A stretch of DNA of 64,000 bases from positions 2,046,001 through 2,110,000 of the forward strand of contig CBDEHK010000001.1 in assembly GCA_965238305.1 (NCBI GenBank). Reading direction: 5' to 3'. The notes under the pieces are model-generated. The model had not been told where the DNA came from. It saw nothing but the letters and a program-made list of their open reading frames with translations, and made no database searches. A program made the translations under genes and the position numbers. Source of the stretch: CBDCGJ01 sp965238305. GTDB taxonomy: Bacteria; Pseudomonadota; Alphaproteobacteria; GCA-2731375. Positions 28,013 through 37,171 of this stretch are shown here, piece by piece (position 1 is the stretch's first letter; each line of letters starts with the position of its first letter).

Positions 28013-28934
28013 CGGTTTGACGAAGTCCTTCCGCGAAACCGACTTTATTCGTCCAATTTAGTTCCTGCTCAGCCCGGCTGATATCCAGCACATTGATCGG
28101 TACATCGACGGCACGGGCGGCGGAATACTCTACTTTCAACGGCTGACCCAAGGTTTGCTCCAATTCGGCAACGATTTCCCCTAAACTAAGTCCTTGGCCG
28201 CTACCGATATTAAAAAGGCGGTGTTCACTTGTTGTCATTGCCGCCGCTAGCATGGCGTTTACAGCATCGTCGGCATAAATATAATCACGCACAACAGAAC
28301 CATCGCCCCAGATCGAAATGGTCTCACCCTTCAAGGCCTTTTCGGTGAAACTTGCGATCGCACCTTGACCGCGATGGGCGATTTGATAGGGGCCATAAGG
28401 GTTGGCTAATCGGAGAATTCGATAATCGAGACCGTGAAGCCGGCGATATAGCGCTAAGTAACGTTCAACAACAAGTTTTCCAATACCATAAGCGGTATGC
28501 GGCCAATTATTGGCATTTTCGGTAATCGGTATGGAAGTCGGCGCACCATAAACGGTGCCGCCTGAAGACACAAACACCAACCGTTTGCCAAGACTGGCGA
28601 CGGCTTCAAGTAACCGCAATGTCGGAGCGACAGCTGTATCGAGTTCTTCTGCCGGTGAAATATTTGCGCTTGCAGGGGTCGAGTTGCCGAGAACATGATA
28701 AATAATGTCAGTGTCCCGGCAGAGGTCGACCAGCTGCTCCAGGTCCGTAATGTCACCGCATAGAGCTTCGATCCCGCACAATGCGTCGTGGAAAACATAC
28801 GAACGGCTGAAAGTTTTTACCTTCGCGCCGGATGCCAAAATCCCTCTTGCTAAGTTAGTGCCGATAAAGCCTCCGCCAAGTACCAGACAGCGGCGTCCTT
28901 TTATCCCAGTCGAATCAACGGCCTCATATGACAT
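27978..28934 (-). CDS. NAD-dependent sugar epimerase/dehydratase (extended SDR)
   Basis: The 318-residue protein has the NAD motif LVLGGGFIGTNLARGIL, SSGGTVYGAP with the catalytic Ser, and the YGIGKLVVERYL YxxxK motif, as in UDP-glucose 4-epimerase relatives. The sugar-binding half includes RLANPYGPYQ and ISIWGDGSVVRDYIYADD. It likely makes an activated sugar for the polysaccharide. The ATG at 28934 overlaps the upstream permease gene by 11 bases, so they are coupled. A start at 28976 would add 14 residues and lies in the permease gene. Confidence 0.87.
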   Translation of the reverse strand: MSYEAVDSTGIKGRRCLVLGGGFIGTNLARGILASGAKVKTFSRSYVFHDALCGIEALCGDITDLEQLVDLCRDTDIIYHVLGNSTPASANISPAEELDTAVAPTLRLLEAVASLGKRLVFVSSGGTVYGAPTSIPITENANNWPHTAYGIGKLVVERYLALYRRLHGLDYRILRLANPYGPYQIAHRGQGAIASFTEKALKGETISIWGDGSVVRDYIYADDAVNAMLAAAMTTSEHRLFNIGSGQGLSLGEIVAELEQTLGQPLKVEYSAARAVDVPINVLDISRAEQELNWTNKVGFAEGLRQTVNWMDDLLGAN

Positions 28935-29790
28935 CGGCGAAGGCCCGTCTGGCGCGACTGAACACATAGAACCCAATCGCCATGATTAGAATGGATATAA
29001 TGTAATAGGTGCCAAGCACCGGCCAGTTGGGCATGCCGCCATCAAACAAAATAACACGAAGGTCAAGCACCGGAACGGTCAGCGGATTGAAGTAAACAAG
29101 TGTTTGCAACACCGGTGGCAATACATCTAATTTGAAGAAGATTGGACTTAAGAACAGCAACATTGTCGCCAACGGACCGACAATTTGTTCGATATCGCGA
29201 GCGAAAGCGCCAATCGCCGCCAAAGCCCAAGAAATGCCCAGCGACATAATCACCAGAGGCGCTACGACGATCGGGGCGAAAACTATGGTAGGTGGAAATG
29301 TGCCGGCAGTTAGAACATGGACAACGACGAGGACTAAAAATCCGACCGACATCACCACTAAAGCCGCAAAGACATGGACAACGGAGAGAATTTCCAGCGG
29401 GAAGACGACTTTTTTAACATAATTGGTATTGCTGATAATCAATGTAGGGCCACCACTGATGACTTCGACGATGAAGCTGTGAAGGACGAGGCCGGCGAAC
29501 AAATGTTTGGCGAAGGAAGTGATATCCATATCTGCTGGCACCCGAATTCCGCGCGGTGCAAATAGAAAGCCGAACAGAAATGTGAAAAGTGCGATCATCA
29601 TCAACGGCTGCACGATTGCCCAAGAAATGCCGACGACAGAACCCTTAAAACGGGCTGCAAGGCTGCGCCGCACCAACTGCAGGATCGGGAAACGCTGCTG
29701 CCAACACAATTTAACCGGCATCCAAAAACAGGCGCTAAACCGGGTTCGTTCCTCGTGAGGTGAGATTAGGCGTATCTCTTGGTCAAGCAC
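28924..29790 (-). CDS. wzm: ABC-2 type polysaccharide export permease (Wzm-like)
   Basis: The protein has an N-terminal cytosolic part and then six membrane helices in the TagG/Wzm pattern, with the start of the domain reading RRSLAARFKGSVVGISWAI and the region VVISGGP-like EVISGGPTLIISNTNYVKK. It should be the channel partner of the Wzt-like ATPase, although that gene is four kilobases away on the other strand. I chose the GTG at 29790 because GGAG lies seven bases before it; an ATG at 29892 would add 34 basic, low-similarity residues. It diverges from the glycosyltransferase gene at 29964. Confidence 0.84.
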   Translation of the reverse strand: MLDQEIRLISPHEERTRFSACFWMPVKLCWQQRFPILQLVRRSLAARFKGSVVGISWAIVQPLMMIALFTFLFGFLFAPRGIRVPADMDITSFAKHLFAGLVLHSFIVEVISGGPTLIISNTNYVKKVVFPLEILSVVHVFAALVVMSVGFLVLVVVHVLTAGTFPPTIVFAPIVVAPLVIMSLGISWALAAIGAFARDIEQIVGPLATMLLFLSPIFFKLDVLPPVLQTLVYFNPLTVPVLDLRVILFDGGMPNWPVLGTYYIISILIMAIGFYVFSRARRAFADVI

Positions 29791-29963
29791 AAAACCACTC
29801 CGCTTCTTATTCCGTCTGGGTTTAGGGGGTATTTGGCGGCTAATCAAGTTGCAATGCGGATTGTGCAAGAAACTTGGGTCCCACGCTTGCATTTCAAGTG
29901 CCTTTGCATCATTAAACGGAGCAGTAACATTTGGATGTCGACAAGGTTCAAGGGTCTAATCTG

Positions 29964-31166
29964 ATGAGTGATATTTCGGTCATTATTCCGACTTACAATC
30001 GCTGCGAATTGCTGTTGGAGTCCGTTCGCAAATGCCACGAGATGGCTGGCGGTGTCGATTTGGAGTTTGTGATAATCGACGATGGCTCTGTCGACGATAC
30101 CCCGAATGCACTAATTCGGTTGGCTGAGCAAATCCCCAATCTGAGATTTCAGTCGATCCCAAACGGCGGACCTGGGCAGGCACGTAATATCGCCGCGAAT
30201 ATGGCGACCAGCGATATCGTTATGTTTCTAGGCGATGATATTCAACCAGTGTCAGAGGATTTTTTCCGTGTCCATCTGGATATGCACCAACGCATGTCTG
30301 GAAAAGATGTCGCCATTCTTGGCAAAGTGATCTGGCCGGATAAACGCGACGCCGATGTCAATTTTGTCATGTCCCATATTCAAGGCGCTGGCGGCGAGCA
30401 ATTTGGTTACGCTCATTTTGAACCTTACACCTGGCTCGATTGGCGGTTCTTTTATACCGCGAATATTTCCGTGAAACGGAATGTCGTAGAGGATTGGTTG
30501 AAGGACGGTTTCCGCGGCGATTTTACCGCGGCCGGTTATGAAGATATTGAGTTTGCTTATCGTCTGCACAAAAGTGAAACGGGTTTTCGCCTATATTATG
30601 CGCCGTTGTCACTGGGCACTCACTATCATCCTTACAGTCTCGACGGCTTTATCAAGCGGCAACTTGCCACCGGCATGATGGCCCGTATTTTTACCAAGTT
30701 GCATCCTGAAGTTGATGTTTTGCTCGGCGTCGAAAATATCGAAAGAATGTTGCGGAAGCCGATAACCAGCGATGTGGAAACCCAAGTGCCGGATCTCATT
30801 TCGATTATTGAAGGGATAAAGTCTTGGGCGCGCTGGGTTGATAGTACCGGAAACCTTGGTCGCGAACATTGGCATGGTGACATGCTTCGCGCCGTATTTG
30901 GACTGGCCTATATGCAAGGTTATGTCATCGCGGACGACGATGGGGAGGCAAATTTGGGAGAAGCATATGCAAGTGCATTAAGGCATTTTTATAGCTCTAT
31001 GCAGCGCACGGTCTATGTCGAAGCCACCGGTACATCTAAAATAAATTTTGCCACTCCGATTAGCCTTTCACTCGGCGGTTTCAATCCCAAAAAGACACGA
31101 TTGTGGGCTTGGGCCAGCCGGCAGCCAATTTTGGCGCGCACTTATCGTCGTATCCGCGGCATTTAG
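29964..31166 (+). CDS. Glycosyltransferase family 2
   Basis: The 400-residue protein has the GT2 start ISVIIPTYNR, the UDP-sugar-binding VIIDDGSVDDTP and a metal-binding FLGDDIQP, then the acceptor-side ED motif in AAGYEDIEFAYRL. It adds a sugar to a growing glycan in the cytosol. The C-terminal 150 residues are not recognisable and may bind partners. The ATG at 29964 gives the usual N-terminus. It sits upstream of a second GT2 gene, with 12 bases between them. Confidence 0.87.
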   Translation: MSDISVIIPTYNRCELLLESVRKCHEMAGGVDLEFVIIDDGSVDDTPNALIRLAEQIPNLRFQSIPNGGPGQARNIAANMATSDIVMFLGDDIQPVSEDFFRVHLDMHQRMSGKDVAILGKVIWPDKRDADVNFVMSHIQGAGGEQFGYAHFEPYTWLDWRFFYTANISVKRNVVEDWLKDGFRGDFTAAGYEDIEFAYRLHKSETGFRLYYAPLSLGTHYHPYSLDGFIKRQLATGMMARIFTKLHPEVDVLLGVENIERMLRKPITSDVETQVPDLISIIEGIKSWARWVDSTGNLGREHWHGDMLRAVFGLAYMQGYVIADDDGEANLGEAYASALRHFYSSMQRTVYVEATGTSKINFATPISLSLGGFNPKKTRLWAWASRQPILARTYRRIRGI

Positions 31167-31178
31167 AAACGTCCGATC

Positions 31179-31985
31179 ATGTTCTCTGTCTTGATCCCAG
31201 TCTATAACCATCGTGACTATCTTTTGGCGGCAATTCTTTCAGCATTGCGGGAGCCGCTGGTCAACGAGGTCCTATTGGTGGATGATGGTTCCGACGACGG
31301 CTCCCATCAATTCGTCAATCAACAAGCCGGCAACATCGACACCCGTATTCGTATTCTAGAAACCCCGGAAGGCGAGAATAAGGGCGCTCACGCGCGACTG
31401 AACCAATTAGCGGAAGAAGCCAGCAGTGAATGGCTTGCCCCATTGAATTCAGACGATTGTTTTACCGCTGGACGTTTCGATTTGCTCTCTCGCTTGTTGC
31501 GAAATAAGAACAGGACCTTTATTTCCGGTCATCTGGCGATTATGGACCATAACGGCAAATCGATAGGCAGCAAACGTGGTCCGATGACACCGGAATTTCC
31601 GTTTCCCGCTGGATTGGATATTGCCGCTCTACTGTCGGCTAATGAGTTGTTGCCGATCTTGGCATGTCAAAACTTCATTGCGACGACCAGCAATATGATC
31701 TTCAAGAAAACTTTGTTCGAAGAAATCGGTGGTTTTGCCGATTTACGCTATATTCATGATTGGGACTTTGCCCTTCGCGCCACGATCAAAGGTAACGCAA
31801 TTTATGCGCCGCAATTCCTGACGATTTACCGAAGCCACGACAATAACACGATTAAAGAAAATATCGACGCAACGACAGCGGAAGTACGCGGCATGTTTCA
31901 GAAACTTCAAACTGATTTACCAGGACACTGGGATCAAGCGGACGTGAAGCGAGGGCTAGGCGGCAATCGTTATCTGGCGACTTAG
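31179..31985 (+). CDS. Glycosyltransferase family 2, second gene
   Basis: The 268-residue protein has FSVLIPVYNHRDYL, LLVDDGSDDGSH and the metal motif LNSDDCF, plus IHDWDFALRA at the acceptor side, all typical of GT2. It is shorter than its neighbour, having only the catalytic domain. It is probably co-transcribed with the upstream GT2 gene and builds the same glycan. It converges with the aquaporin gene 20 bases further on. Confidence 0.87.
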   Translation: MFSVLIPVYNHRDYLLAAILSALREPLVNEVLLVDDGSDDGSHQFVNQQAGNIDTRIRILETPEGENKGAHARLNQLAEEASSEWLAPLNSDDCFTAGRFDLLSRLLRNKNRTFISGHLAIMDHNGKSIGSKRGPMTPEFPFPAGLDIAALLSANELLPILACQNFIATTSNMIFKKTLFEEIGGFADLRYIHDWDFALRATIKGNAIYAPQFLTIYRSHDNNTIKENIDATTAEVRGMFQKLQTDLPGHWDQADVKRGLGGNRYLAT

Positions 31986-32005
31986 CGCCTTCAACGCGAT
32001 CAAAA

Positions 32006-32677
32006 TTATTCCGAATTCTTTGTCAATAATCGCTTGAAAACAAAGGCCGCCAAAGTGGCACCGACAAATTGCGCCAGAATGAAAGGTAGCGTGTCGCCGG
32101 GCGCGATGCCGGAAAAAGTATCGGTAAAAGTTCGCGCAAAAGTAACGGCGGGATTGGCGAATGAAGTCGACGCGGTAAACCAATAAGCCGCCGTAATATA
32201 GAGCCCGACTGAATAAGGCACCAATTCAGGTCGCCAACGCAAGGCGCCGAAAATGGCCATCAACAGGCCGAATGTGGCGATAACCTCCGACAGCCATTGG
32301 GCCGGACCGGATCGGGCGTGGGTTGACACTTGAACCAGCGGTTCTTCAAACATCCCGTGCGCCAATAACATCCCGATGACGCCGCCAACCACCTGCGCGG
32401 CAATGTAAGGCACTGTTTCACGCCAAGGAAATTCCCGGCGCAAAGCGAATGCGATGGTCACGGCGGGATTGAAATGCGCGCCGGACAACGGCCCAAATAC
32501 GATGATTATAACGACCAGGATTGCGCCGGTTGGAATGGTATTGCCCAACAGCGCAATGGCGGTATTTCCACCAGCCAAGCGCTCCGCCATGATGCCGGAG
32601 CCGATGACAGTAGCCAAAAGGAAAGCTGTTCCCAATGCTTCGCCGACTAGGCGGCGTGAAAGCGCTATCGATGCCAT
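32006..32677 (-). CDS. MIP-family channel (aquaporin/glycerol facilitator-like)
   Basis: The 223-residue protein has six membrane helices and the two NPA motifs of the channel, GAHFNPAVTIAF and SFANPAVTFART. It passes water or small neutral solutes through the inner membrane. Some relatives sit with arsenic genes, but none is nearby here. The ATG at 32677 is preferred over a TTG at 32698. The gene stands alone. Confidence 0.9.
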   Translation of the reverse strand: MASIALSRRLVGEALGTAFLLATVIGSGIMAERLAGGNTAIALLGNTIPTGAILVVIIIVFGPLSGAHFNPAVTIAFALRREFPWRETVPYIAAQVVGGVIGMLLAHGMFEEPLVQVSTHARSGPAQWLSEVIATFGLLMAIFGALRWRPELVPYSVGLYITAAYWFTASTSFANPAVTFARTFTDTFSGIAPGDTLPFILAQFVGATLAAFVFKRLLTKNSE

Positions 32678-32768
32678 GAAATAGATCCACAAAGCCAAAA
32701 TTTGGGGCGATTATGCCCGATCATTATTGATACGGCTACTGTCCGAAGATCTAAATTTGTGCGGGCAG

Positions 32769-32808
32769 AAAAAAACGGGCTGCCCGGTCATTGACCAAGC
32801 AGCCCGTT
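32769..32808 (-). terminator. Rho-independent terminator after DUF1127 gene
   Basis: AACGGGCTGC (32774-32783) and GCAGCCCGTT (32799-32808) form a perfect 10-bp stem, with an inner GGTC/GACC pairing. On the minus strand it is followed by seven T residues (A run at 32769-32775). It lies 14 bases past the stop codon of the DUF1127 gene, a textbook intrinsic terminator. Confidence 0.9.
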
Positions 32809-32821
32809 AACGAATTTCAGC

Positions 32822-33064
32822 CTATTCGTGGGTGTGATATCGATATTTAGGTGATGCTGCGGTATTTTTGACCAAAAGATCTCCCCGCAGAAAGCCAATA
32901 TCACTCAATGTTCTTGTATCCAACCCTCTTAGCGGGGCGTTTTCTTTGCGGAGTTCGAGGTGTCGAACGACAGTCGCGATATTTTCCGCCAACGTGAGAA
33001 GTGCCGCTGCCAGCCCATAATGCTGATAAAGTGACCATCTCGATTTTACTGTCGCACTTTGCAT
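32822..33064 (-). CDS. DUF1127-domain small protein
   Basis: The 80-residue basic protein ends with the DUF1127 pattern LRGLDTRTLSDIGFLRGDL. Such short proteins are common in alpha- and gammaproteobacteria; some bind RNA or regulate phosphate and stress responses. The ATG at 33064 has GGAGAG five to nine bases upstream; longer in-frame starts lack a ribosome site. A strong intrinsic terminator follows, which suggests a highly expressed single-gene transcript. A second member lies at 58441-58611. Confidence 0.85.
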   Translation of the reverse strand: MQSATVKSRWSLYQHYGLAAALLTLAENIATVVRHLELRKENAPLRGLDTRTLSDIGFLRGDLLVKNTAASPKYRYHTHE

Positions 33065-33340
33065 AACTCTCTCCATCTTATTTGTGCCGGTTTCCCGGAT
33101 GGAGAGGCGGAATATTGCCCATCGCCGCCTGTCCTGAATATTCATATGACAACCCTGCGTTTGAATACCCGTTTGAGGAAACGTGGAAATTTCGAATATT
33201 ACCGTGGAAATCGATGTTTTTAGCAATATTGTAAGCTAATAGGGTTTGATATCACTGTCTTTTCGAAAACAACGCAATGATTCAAAGAATACACAAATAC
33301 AGCCGATTTCGACCCTCAGTCACGTTTGGCACATCTTTGT
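33065..33340. other. Intergenic region upstream of DUF1127 gene
   Basis: This 276-base stretch lies between two minus-strand genes. It is AT-rich near 33200-33300 and should hold the promoter of the DUF1127 gene, but I could not fix a promoter with confidence. No open reading frame or repeat stands out. Confidence 0.4.
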
Positions 33341-34324
33341 TCAATCGACAGGGTAAGGGGCGCCGTCGAAGCTTTGATGATGATATCCTTTGCTCCCGAC
33401 GATACGGGCGAGATCGCTACCAATCGGCTCCCCCGCTTGCAGTTGCGAGACAACAAAGTTGAAGTCGAATTTAGGGGTCCACGCAAGTTCCCGGCGGGCC
33501 TTATTGTTTACATAGACACGGTCGATATCATCAAACATCCGCCATCCTCGCCTTTCGTACTCAGTCTGATAGTCAGGGCAAATTTTCTTCACCACATGAG
33601 GTCCATTGCCGCGCAATTCGACAAGATCCTGTTTGGAAAACAGCGTCGTGGCGCTAATGATAAAACGATCAAAACCAATATCTGGGGCACGCTCAAGCGC
33701 ACATAGATGCGCGTTGACCGCGTCCTCCAAATCAATTCGACGAAATAAAAACTCATTGGCTTTGGCGTTTTCGTCCGCGAACGCTTGCCGCATTGCGTTG
33801 TTATCATCTTCCTCGGGGAAAAACCGAGATGTTCTCAACACCAGACATGGCAAGGAGTGGCGTCGAAAAAATAGCTCGCATAGGTCTTCAGCCGCGGTCT
33901 TTGTCACCCCGTAAATGTTTTTGGGGATCGACCGAACCTTCTCATTAATCCAAGCAGCAGGAATACCTGCGGCAGGCGCCAGAGCGTCACCGAAAGCGCT
34001 TGTGGTACTGGTAAAAATGAAGCTTCCGATCCCCTGTGAATTTGCTTCTTCCAATAGGTTTAACGTGCCAGTGATATTGGTATCGACGAACTGCTGGCGA
34101 TTATGGGTCGCCACATGTGGTTTATGGAGTGTCGCGGTGTGGATAACCGCATCGACATCGGACAGGCAAGATCGAACAAAGTCGCGATTTGTTATCGAGC
34201 CGACGGCGTCGGTAAATGACGAAGCCAAGATGTCGATGCCTATTGCCGGCTCATTCGCGGCTTTTAGGGTGCGAACAATGGCTTCGCCCAAATGACCAGC
34301 GCTGCCGGTAACAAGAATTGTCAT
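33341..34324 (-). CDS. NAD-dependent epimerase/dehydratase (extended SDR)
   Basis: The 327-residue protein starts with ILVTGSAGHLGEAIVRTL (NAD binding), has FTSTTSAFGDAL with the catalytic Ser and YGVTKTAAEDL (YxxxK), and the sugar-epimerase-type region LVLRTSRFFPEEDDN. It lies 18 bases after another SDR gene on the same strand. It is less likely to belong to the polysaccharide cluster, which ends before 32 kb. The substrate is unknown. Confidence 0.84.
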   Translation of the reverse strand: MTILVTGSAGHLGEAIVRTLKAANEPAIGIDILASSFTDAVGSITNRDFVRSCLSDVDAVIHTATLHKPHVATHNRQQFVDTNITGTLNLLEEANSQGIGSFIFTSTTSAFGDALAPAAGIPAAWINEKVRSIPKNIYGVTKTAAEDLCELFFRRHSLPCLVLRTSRFFPEEDDNNAMRQAFADENAKANEFLFRRIDLEDAVNAHLCALERAPDIGFDRFIISATTLFSKQDLVELRGNGPHVVKKICPDYQTEYERRGWRMFDDIDRVYVNNKARRELAWTPKFDFNFVVSQLQAGEPIGSDLARIVGSKGYHHQSFDGAPYPVD

Positions 34325-34342
34325 TCCACATTTTCCGAAACG

Positions 34343-35260
34343 TCAAACCGGCGCCCAAGGGAAAACGGTGCGGGCATCACCCAGATCGGTCATATTCGGT
34401 CTGAAGGCTTCGAATGCGTGATCGAGCATGCTCTCCGGTGTCCAGCCTTCAACTTTCGCCATCCCGCGGACCGGCCGCGGTTGGCTCCACAAAAACACTT
34501 CGTTACCCCGAATCGAGAAGATCTGGCCATTGATGTCTTTCGCCTTGTCGGCGACCAGTGCAATCGCTAGCGGCGCAATTTGATCGGCCCGCATAGACTG
34601 CTGCATCATTTCAACCCGCTTGCGGGTTTTTTCGTCTTTCATCGGGATAGTGCCAATCATCCTTGTCCAGGCTGACGGGGAGAGCACATTGCAGCGGACG
34701 TTCTTGTTATCATTTTCCATGGCAATCACATGGGAGAGGCCGACGATACCCATCTTCGCCGCGCCATAATTGGTCTGTCCGATATTGCCGATAAGGCCGG
34801 AAGTGGAAGAGAAGAGGACGATGGCGCCTTCTTCTTGATTGCGGAAATGATTGATGGCGGCCCGGGAAACGTTGAACGACCCCTTCAGATGCACATCGAT
34901 AACCGCATCCCAATCTTCTTCACTCATCTTGTGGAACATCGCGTCGCGCAAGATGCCGGCTGGGCTGACAATACCATGCAAGCCGCCAAATTCGTCGAGG
35001 GCCTGTTCGACCATAGCATTGGCACCGCTCATGATGGCGACACTATCAGAATTTGACGCCGCTTCACCGCCGGCGGCACGAATTTCTTTGGCCACTTCCG
35101 CCGCTGGCCCGACGTCGCCCTCATCGCCACCTGCGACGGAACCACCAAGATCGTTGACAACGACTTTTGCACCTTCGCGTGCCGCCAAAAGGGCGCATTC
35201 ACGCCCAATGCCACGGCCCGCACCGGTGACCAGAATTACTTTCCCATCTAAAACACCCAT
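34343..35260 (-). CDS. SDR-family dehydrogenase (multifunctional beta-oxidation enzyme-like)
   Basis: The 305-residue protein has VILVTGAGRGIGRECALLAA, the VVVNDLGGSVAG motif, which is typical of the dehydrogenase part of peroxisomal multifunctional enzyme type 2, FSSTSGLIGNIGQTNYGAAK (catalytic Ser, Tyr and Lys) and a C-terminal extension. It probably oxidises a 3-hydroxyacyl-CoA or steroid-type alcohol with NAD. The ATG at 35260 has a GGGAGAA site. It is 21 bases downstream of the metallo-hydrolase gene. Confidence 0.87.
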   Translation of the reverse strand: MGVLDGKVILVTGAGRGIGRECALLAAREGAKVVVNDLGGSVAGGDEGDVGPAAEVAKEIRAAGGEAASNSDSVAIMSGANAMVEQALDEFGGLHGIVSPAGILRDAMFHKMSEEDWDAVIDVHLKGSFNVSRAAINHFRNQEEGAIVLFSSTSGLIGNIGQTNYGAAKMGIVGLSHVIAMENDNKNVRCNVLSPSAWTRMIGTIPMKDEKTRKRVEMMQQSMRADQIAPLAIALVADKAKDINGQIFSIRGNEVFLWSQPRPVRGMAKVEGWTPESMLDHAFEAFRPNMTDLGDARTVFPWAPV

Positions 35261-35281
35261 AACATTCTCCCTCTATAATAA

Positions 35282-35932
35282 TTATTGTTGTTGCAGCGCC
35301 AGATCGGCGACATAAGGATTGCTTTGCCGTTCCTGGCCAAATGTCGACATGGCGCCGTGACCTGGCACAAAAGCGACATCATTGCCCAACGGCCAAAGAC
35401 GCTCGGTAATTGACGCGATCAACTGCTCATGGTTTCCACGTGGTAGATCGGTGCGCCCAACGGAACCTTGAAAAAGCACGTCGCCGACAAAGGCGATCTT
35501 TTCTTCGGCAACAAAAAACACGATGTGGCCCGGTGTGTGACCCGGACAATGTCGTACGGTGAACTTTATGTTCCCAACAGTGACTTCATCTTCATTGTCA
35601 AGCCAGCGGTCCGGCGTAAAAGGCCGCGCCTCGGTAATACCGTATTTGGAACCTTGTTCGGCCAGGGCTTGAATAAGAAATTCGTCATCCGGGTGTGGCC
35701 CTTCGATTGGGATACCCAGGCGTTCGGAAATTTCAGCCACACCACCGGCATGGTCCATATGACCATGGGTGACGAGAATTTTTTCAAGCTCGATTCCCTT
35801 TCCATCGACGGCTTCGAGGATACGGTCAACGTCGCCCCCGGGATCGACCAAGGCGCCTTTGTTGGTCTCTTCGCACCACAGAATGGAACAATTTTGTGCG
35901 AACGGTGTAACGGGTAGGATAGCTGCTTTCAT
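35282..35932 (-). CDS. MBL-fold metallo-hydrolase (glyoxalase II-like)
   Basis: The 216-residue protein carries the zinc motif LVTHGHMDHAGG, then a His in RHCPGHTPGHIVF and GDVLFQGSVGRTDL, all standard for the YcbL/glyoxalase II branch. These hydrolyse thioesters such as S-lactoylglutathione. It lacks the C-terminal helical domain of full GloB, which agrees with the short form. It lies upstream of the SDR gene in the same direction, with the ornithine-cyclodeaminase-like gene upstream in turn. Confidence 0.9.
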   Translation of the reverse strand: MKAAILPVTPFAQNCSILWCEETNKGALVDPGGDVDRILEAVDGKGIELEKILVTHGHMDHAGGVAEISERLGIPIEGPHPDDEFLIQALAEQGSKYGITEARPFTPDRWLDNEDEVTVGNIKFTVRHCPGHTPGHIVFFVAEEKIAFVGDVLFQGSVGRTDLPRGNHEQLIASITERLWPLGNDVAFVPGHGAMSTFGQERQSNPYVADLALQQQ

Positions 35933-35974
35933 GAGGGGAAAACCATTAGTCGTTCAAGAAGGAGAGCGGCCAAG

Positions 35975-36871
35975 TTAACCTTCTATAAGGTCATAAACAA
36001 GGCGGGCGCTGGCGACATCTTCAACCGCTAAACCAAGCGACTTGAAAACCGTTGTTTTATCGACTTCAGCAGCAACACTGCCAGCCAGCACTTCCCCCAG
36101 TTCGCCATGGACCGGGGCACCGGACAGGATTACATCGCCGCTTTCTTTCGCCGCTGCGTCCCGAGAATCGACGACGACAACATTGGCCATAACATTGTCA
36201 TCCATTTCCCGCCACGTTGGAATGCAGGCGCCGACACCGTTGACATGGGATCCAGACTTCAACCAGGCACCTTTTAAGACTGGTTGTTCAGAGCTGGTAG
36301 CAATGACGATCACATCAGCTTCGCGTACGGCTTCTTCGGCGCTCATCGCTTTAGCGCCGACCTCTGCCGCAAAGGCTTCCGCATTTGCTGTTGTCCGGCT
36401 CCAGACCCGAATTTCGTCGAAATCGCGGACATGGCTTAAAGCTTCAACATGGCTGCGGGCTTGCACGCCGCTACCTAAAATCGCCAAAACTTTTGCATCT
36501 GGTGTAGCCATCGCTTTGGTTGCAGCTGCGGAGACTGCGGCGGTGCGCATTTCGGTAATCAATGCGCCGTCCATCACCGCCAAAGGGACGCCGGTCTCGG
36601 TATCGAACAGCGCGATCATGGCGTGATGGGTATGAATATTTTTAGCTGCATTGGCCGGGTAGAAACTGACCAACTTGGTGCCAAGGCTTTTGGATGTCGC
36701 CGCTGGCATGATGCCAAAGTAGCGGGCGTCAGCTTCAATCTCGATCATGTTCCGAACCGGCTGCTGTACCTCGCCGTCGGAAAAAGCGATTAGCGCTTGC
36801 TCCATGGCCGGGATTAGATCTTCCATGCGCAGCACGGTACGCACCGCCTTTTCATCGTAATAACTTACCAT
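35975..36871 (-). CDS. Ornithine cyclodeaminase/mu-crystallin family protein
   Basis: The 298-residue protein has the family motifs GTKLVSFYPANA, LITEMRTAAVSAAATKAM and the NAD-binding LAILGSGVQARSHVEAL, then VNGVGACIPTWREMD. Family members include ornithine cyclodeaminase, alanine dehydrogenase and ketimine reductase, acting on amino or imino acids with NAD(P). The specific reaction cannot be told. It is part of a minus-strand run with the DUF4170 and sugar kinase genes. Confidence 0.87.
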   Translation of the reverse strand: MVSYYDEKAVRTVLRMEDLIPAMEQALIAFSDGEVQQPVRNMIEIEADARYFGIMPAATSKSLGTKLVSFYPANAAKNIHTHHAMIALFDTETGVPLAVMDGALITEMRTAAVSAAATKAMATPDAKVLAILGSGVQARSHVEALSHVRDFDEIRVWSRTTANAEAFAAEVGAKAMSAEEAVREADVIVIATSSEQPVLKGAWLKSGSHVNGVGACIPTWREMDDNVMANVVVVDSRDAAAKESGDVILSGAPVHGELGEVLAGSVAAEVDKTTVFKSLGLAVEDVASARLVYDLIEG

Positions 36872-36894
36872 TTCACTCCGTCCTTAGATATCGA

Positions 36895-37122
36895 TCAGTC
36901 GTCGTCTGGATCCATCAGGCGATGCAAGTGGACGATAAAATAGCGGGTGCTGGCATCGTCAACGGTGGCTTGCGCAACTTGCTTCCAGGCCGTGTGCGCG
37001 GTCTGATAGTTGGGAAACACGCCAACAATATCGACTTCGTCTAGATTCTCAAATTTGACGCTATCCGGACTGACAAGCCGCCCTCCAAAAACCATATGAA
37101 GCAATTGTTCTTTGTCGAGCAT
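36895..37122 (-). CDS. DUF4170-family small protein
   Basis: The 75-residue acidic protein reads as the alphaproteobacterial DUF4170 family, with MVFGGRLVSPDSVKFENLDE, VDIVGVFPNYQTAHTAWK and the C-terminal YFIVHLHRLMDPDDD. No function is known for the family. It lies between the ornithine-cyclodeaminase-like gene and the 2-dehydro-3-deoxygalactonokinase-like gene. Its presence supports an alphaproteobacterial host. Confidence 0.8.
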   Translation of the reverse strand: MLDKEQLLHMVFGGRLVSPDSVKFENLDEVDIVGVFPNYQTAHTAWKQVAQATVDDASTRYFIVHLHRLMDPDDD

Positions 37123-37171
37123 TCTGTTTCAGGGCGCGTTAAGCCCTCTCCTTATTTACCTGCCTGTCCCG

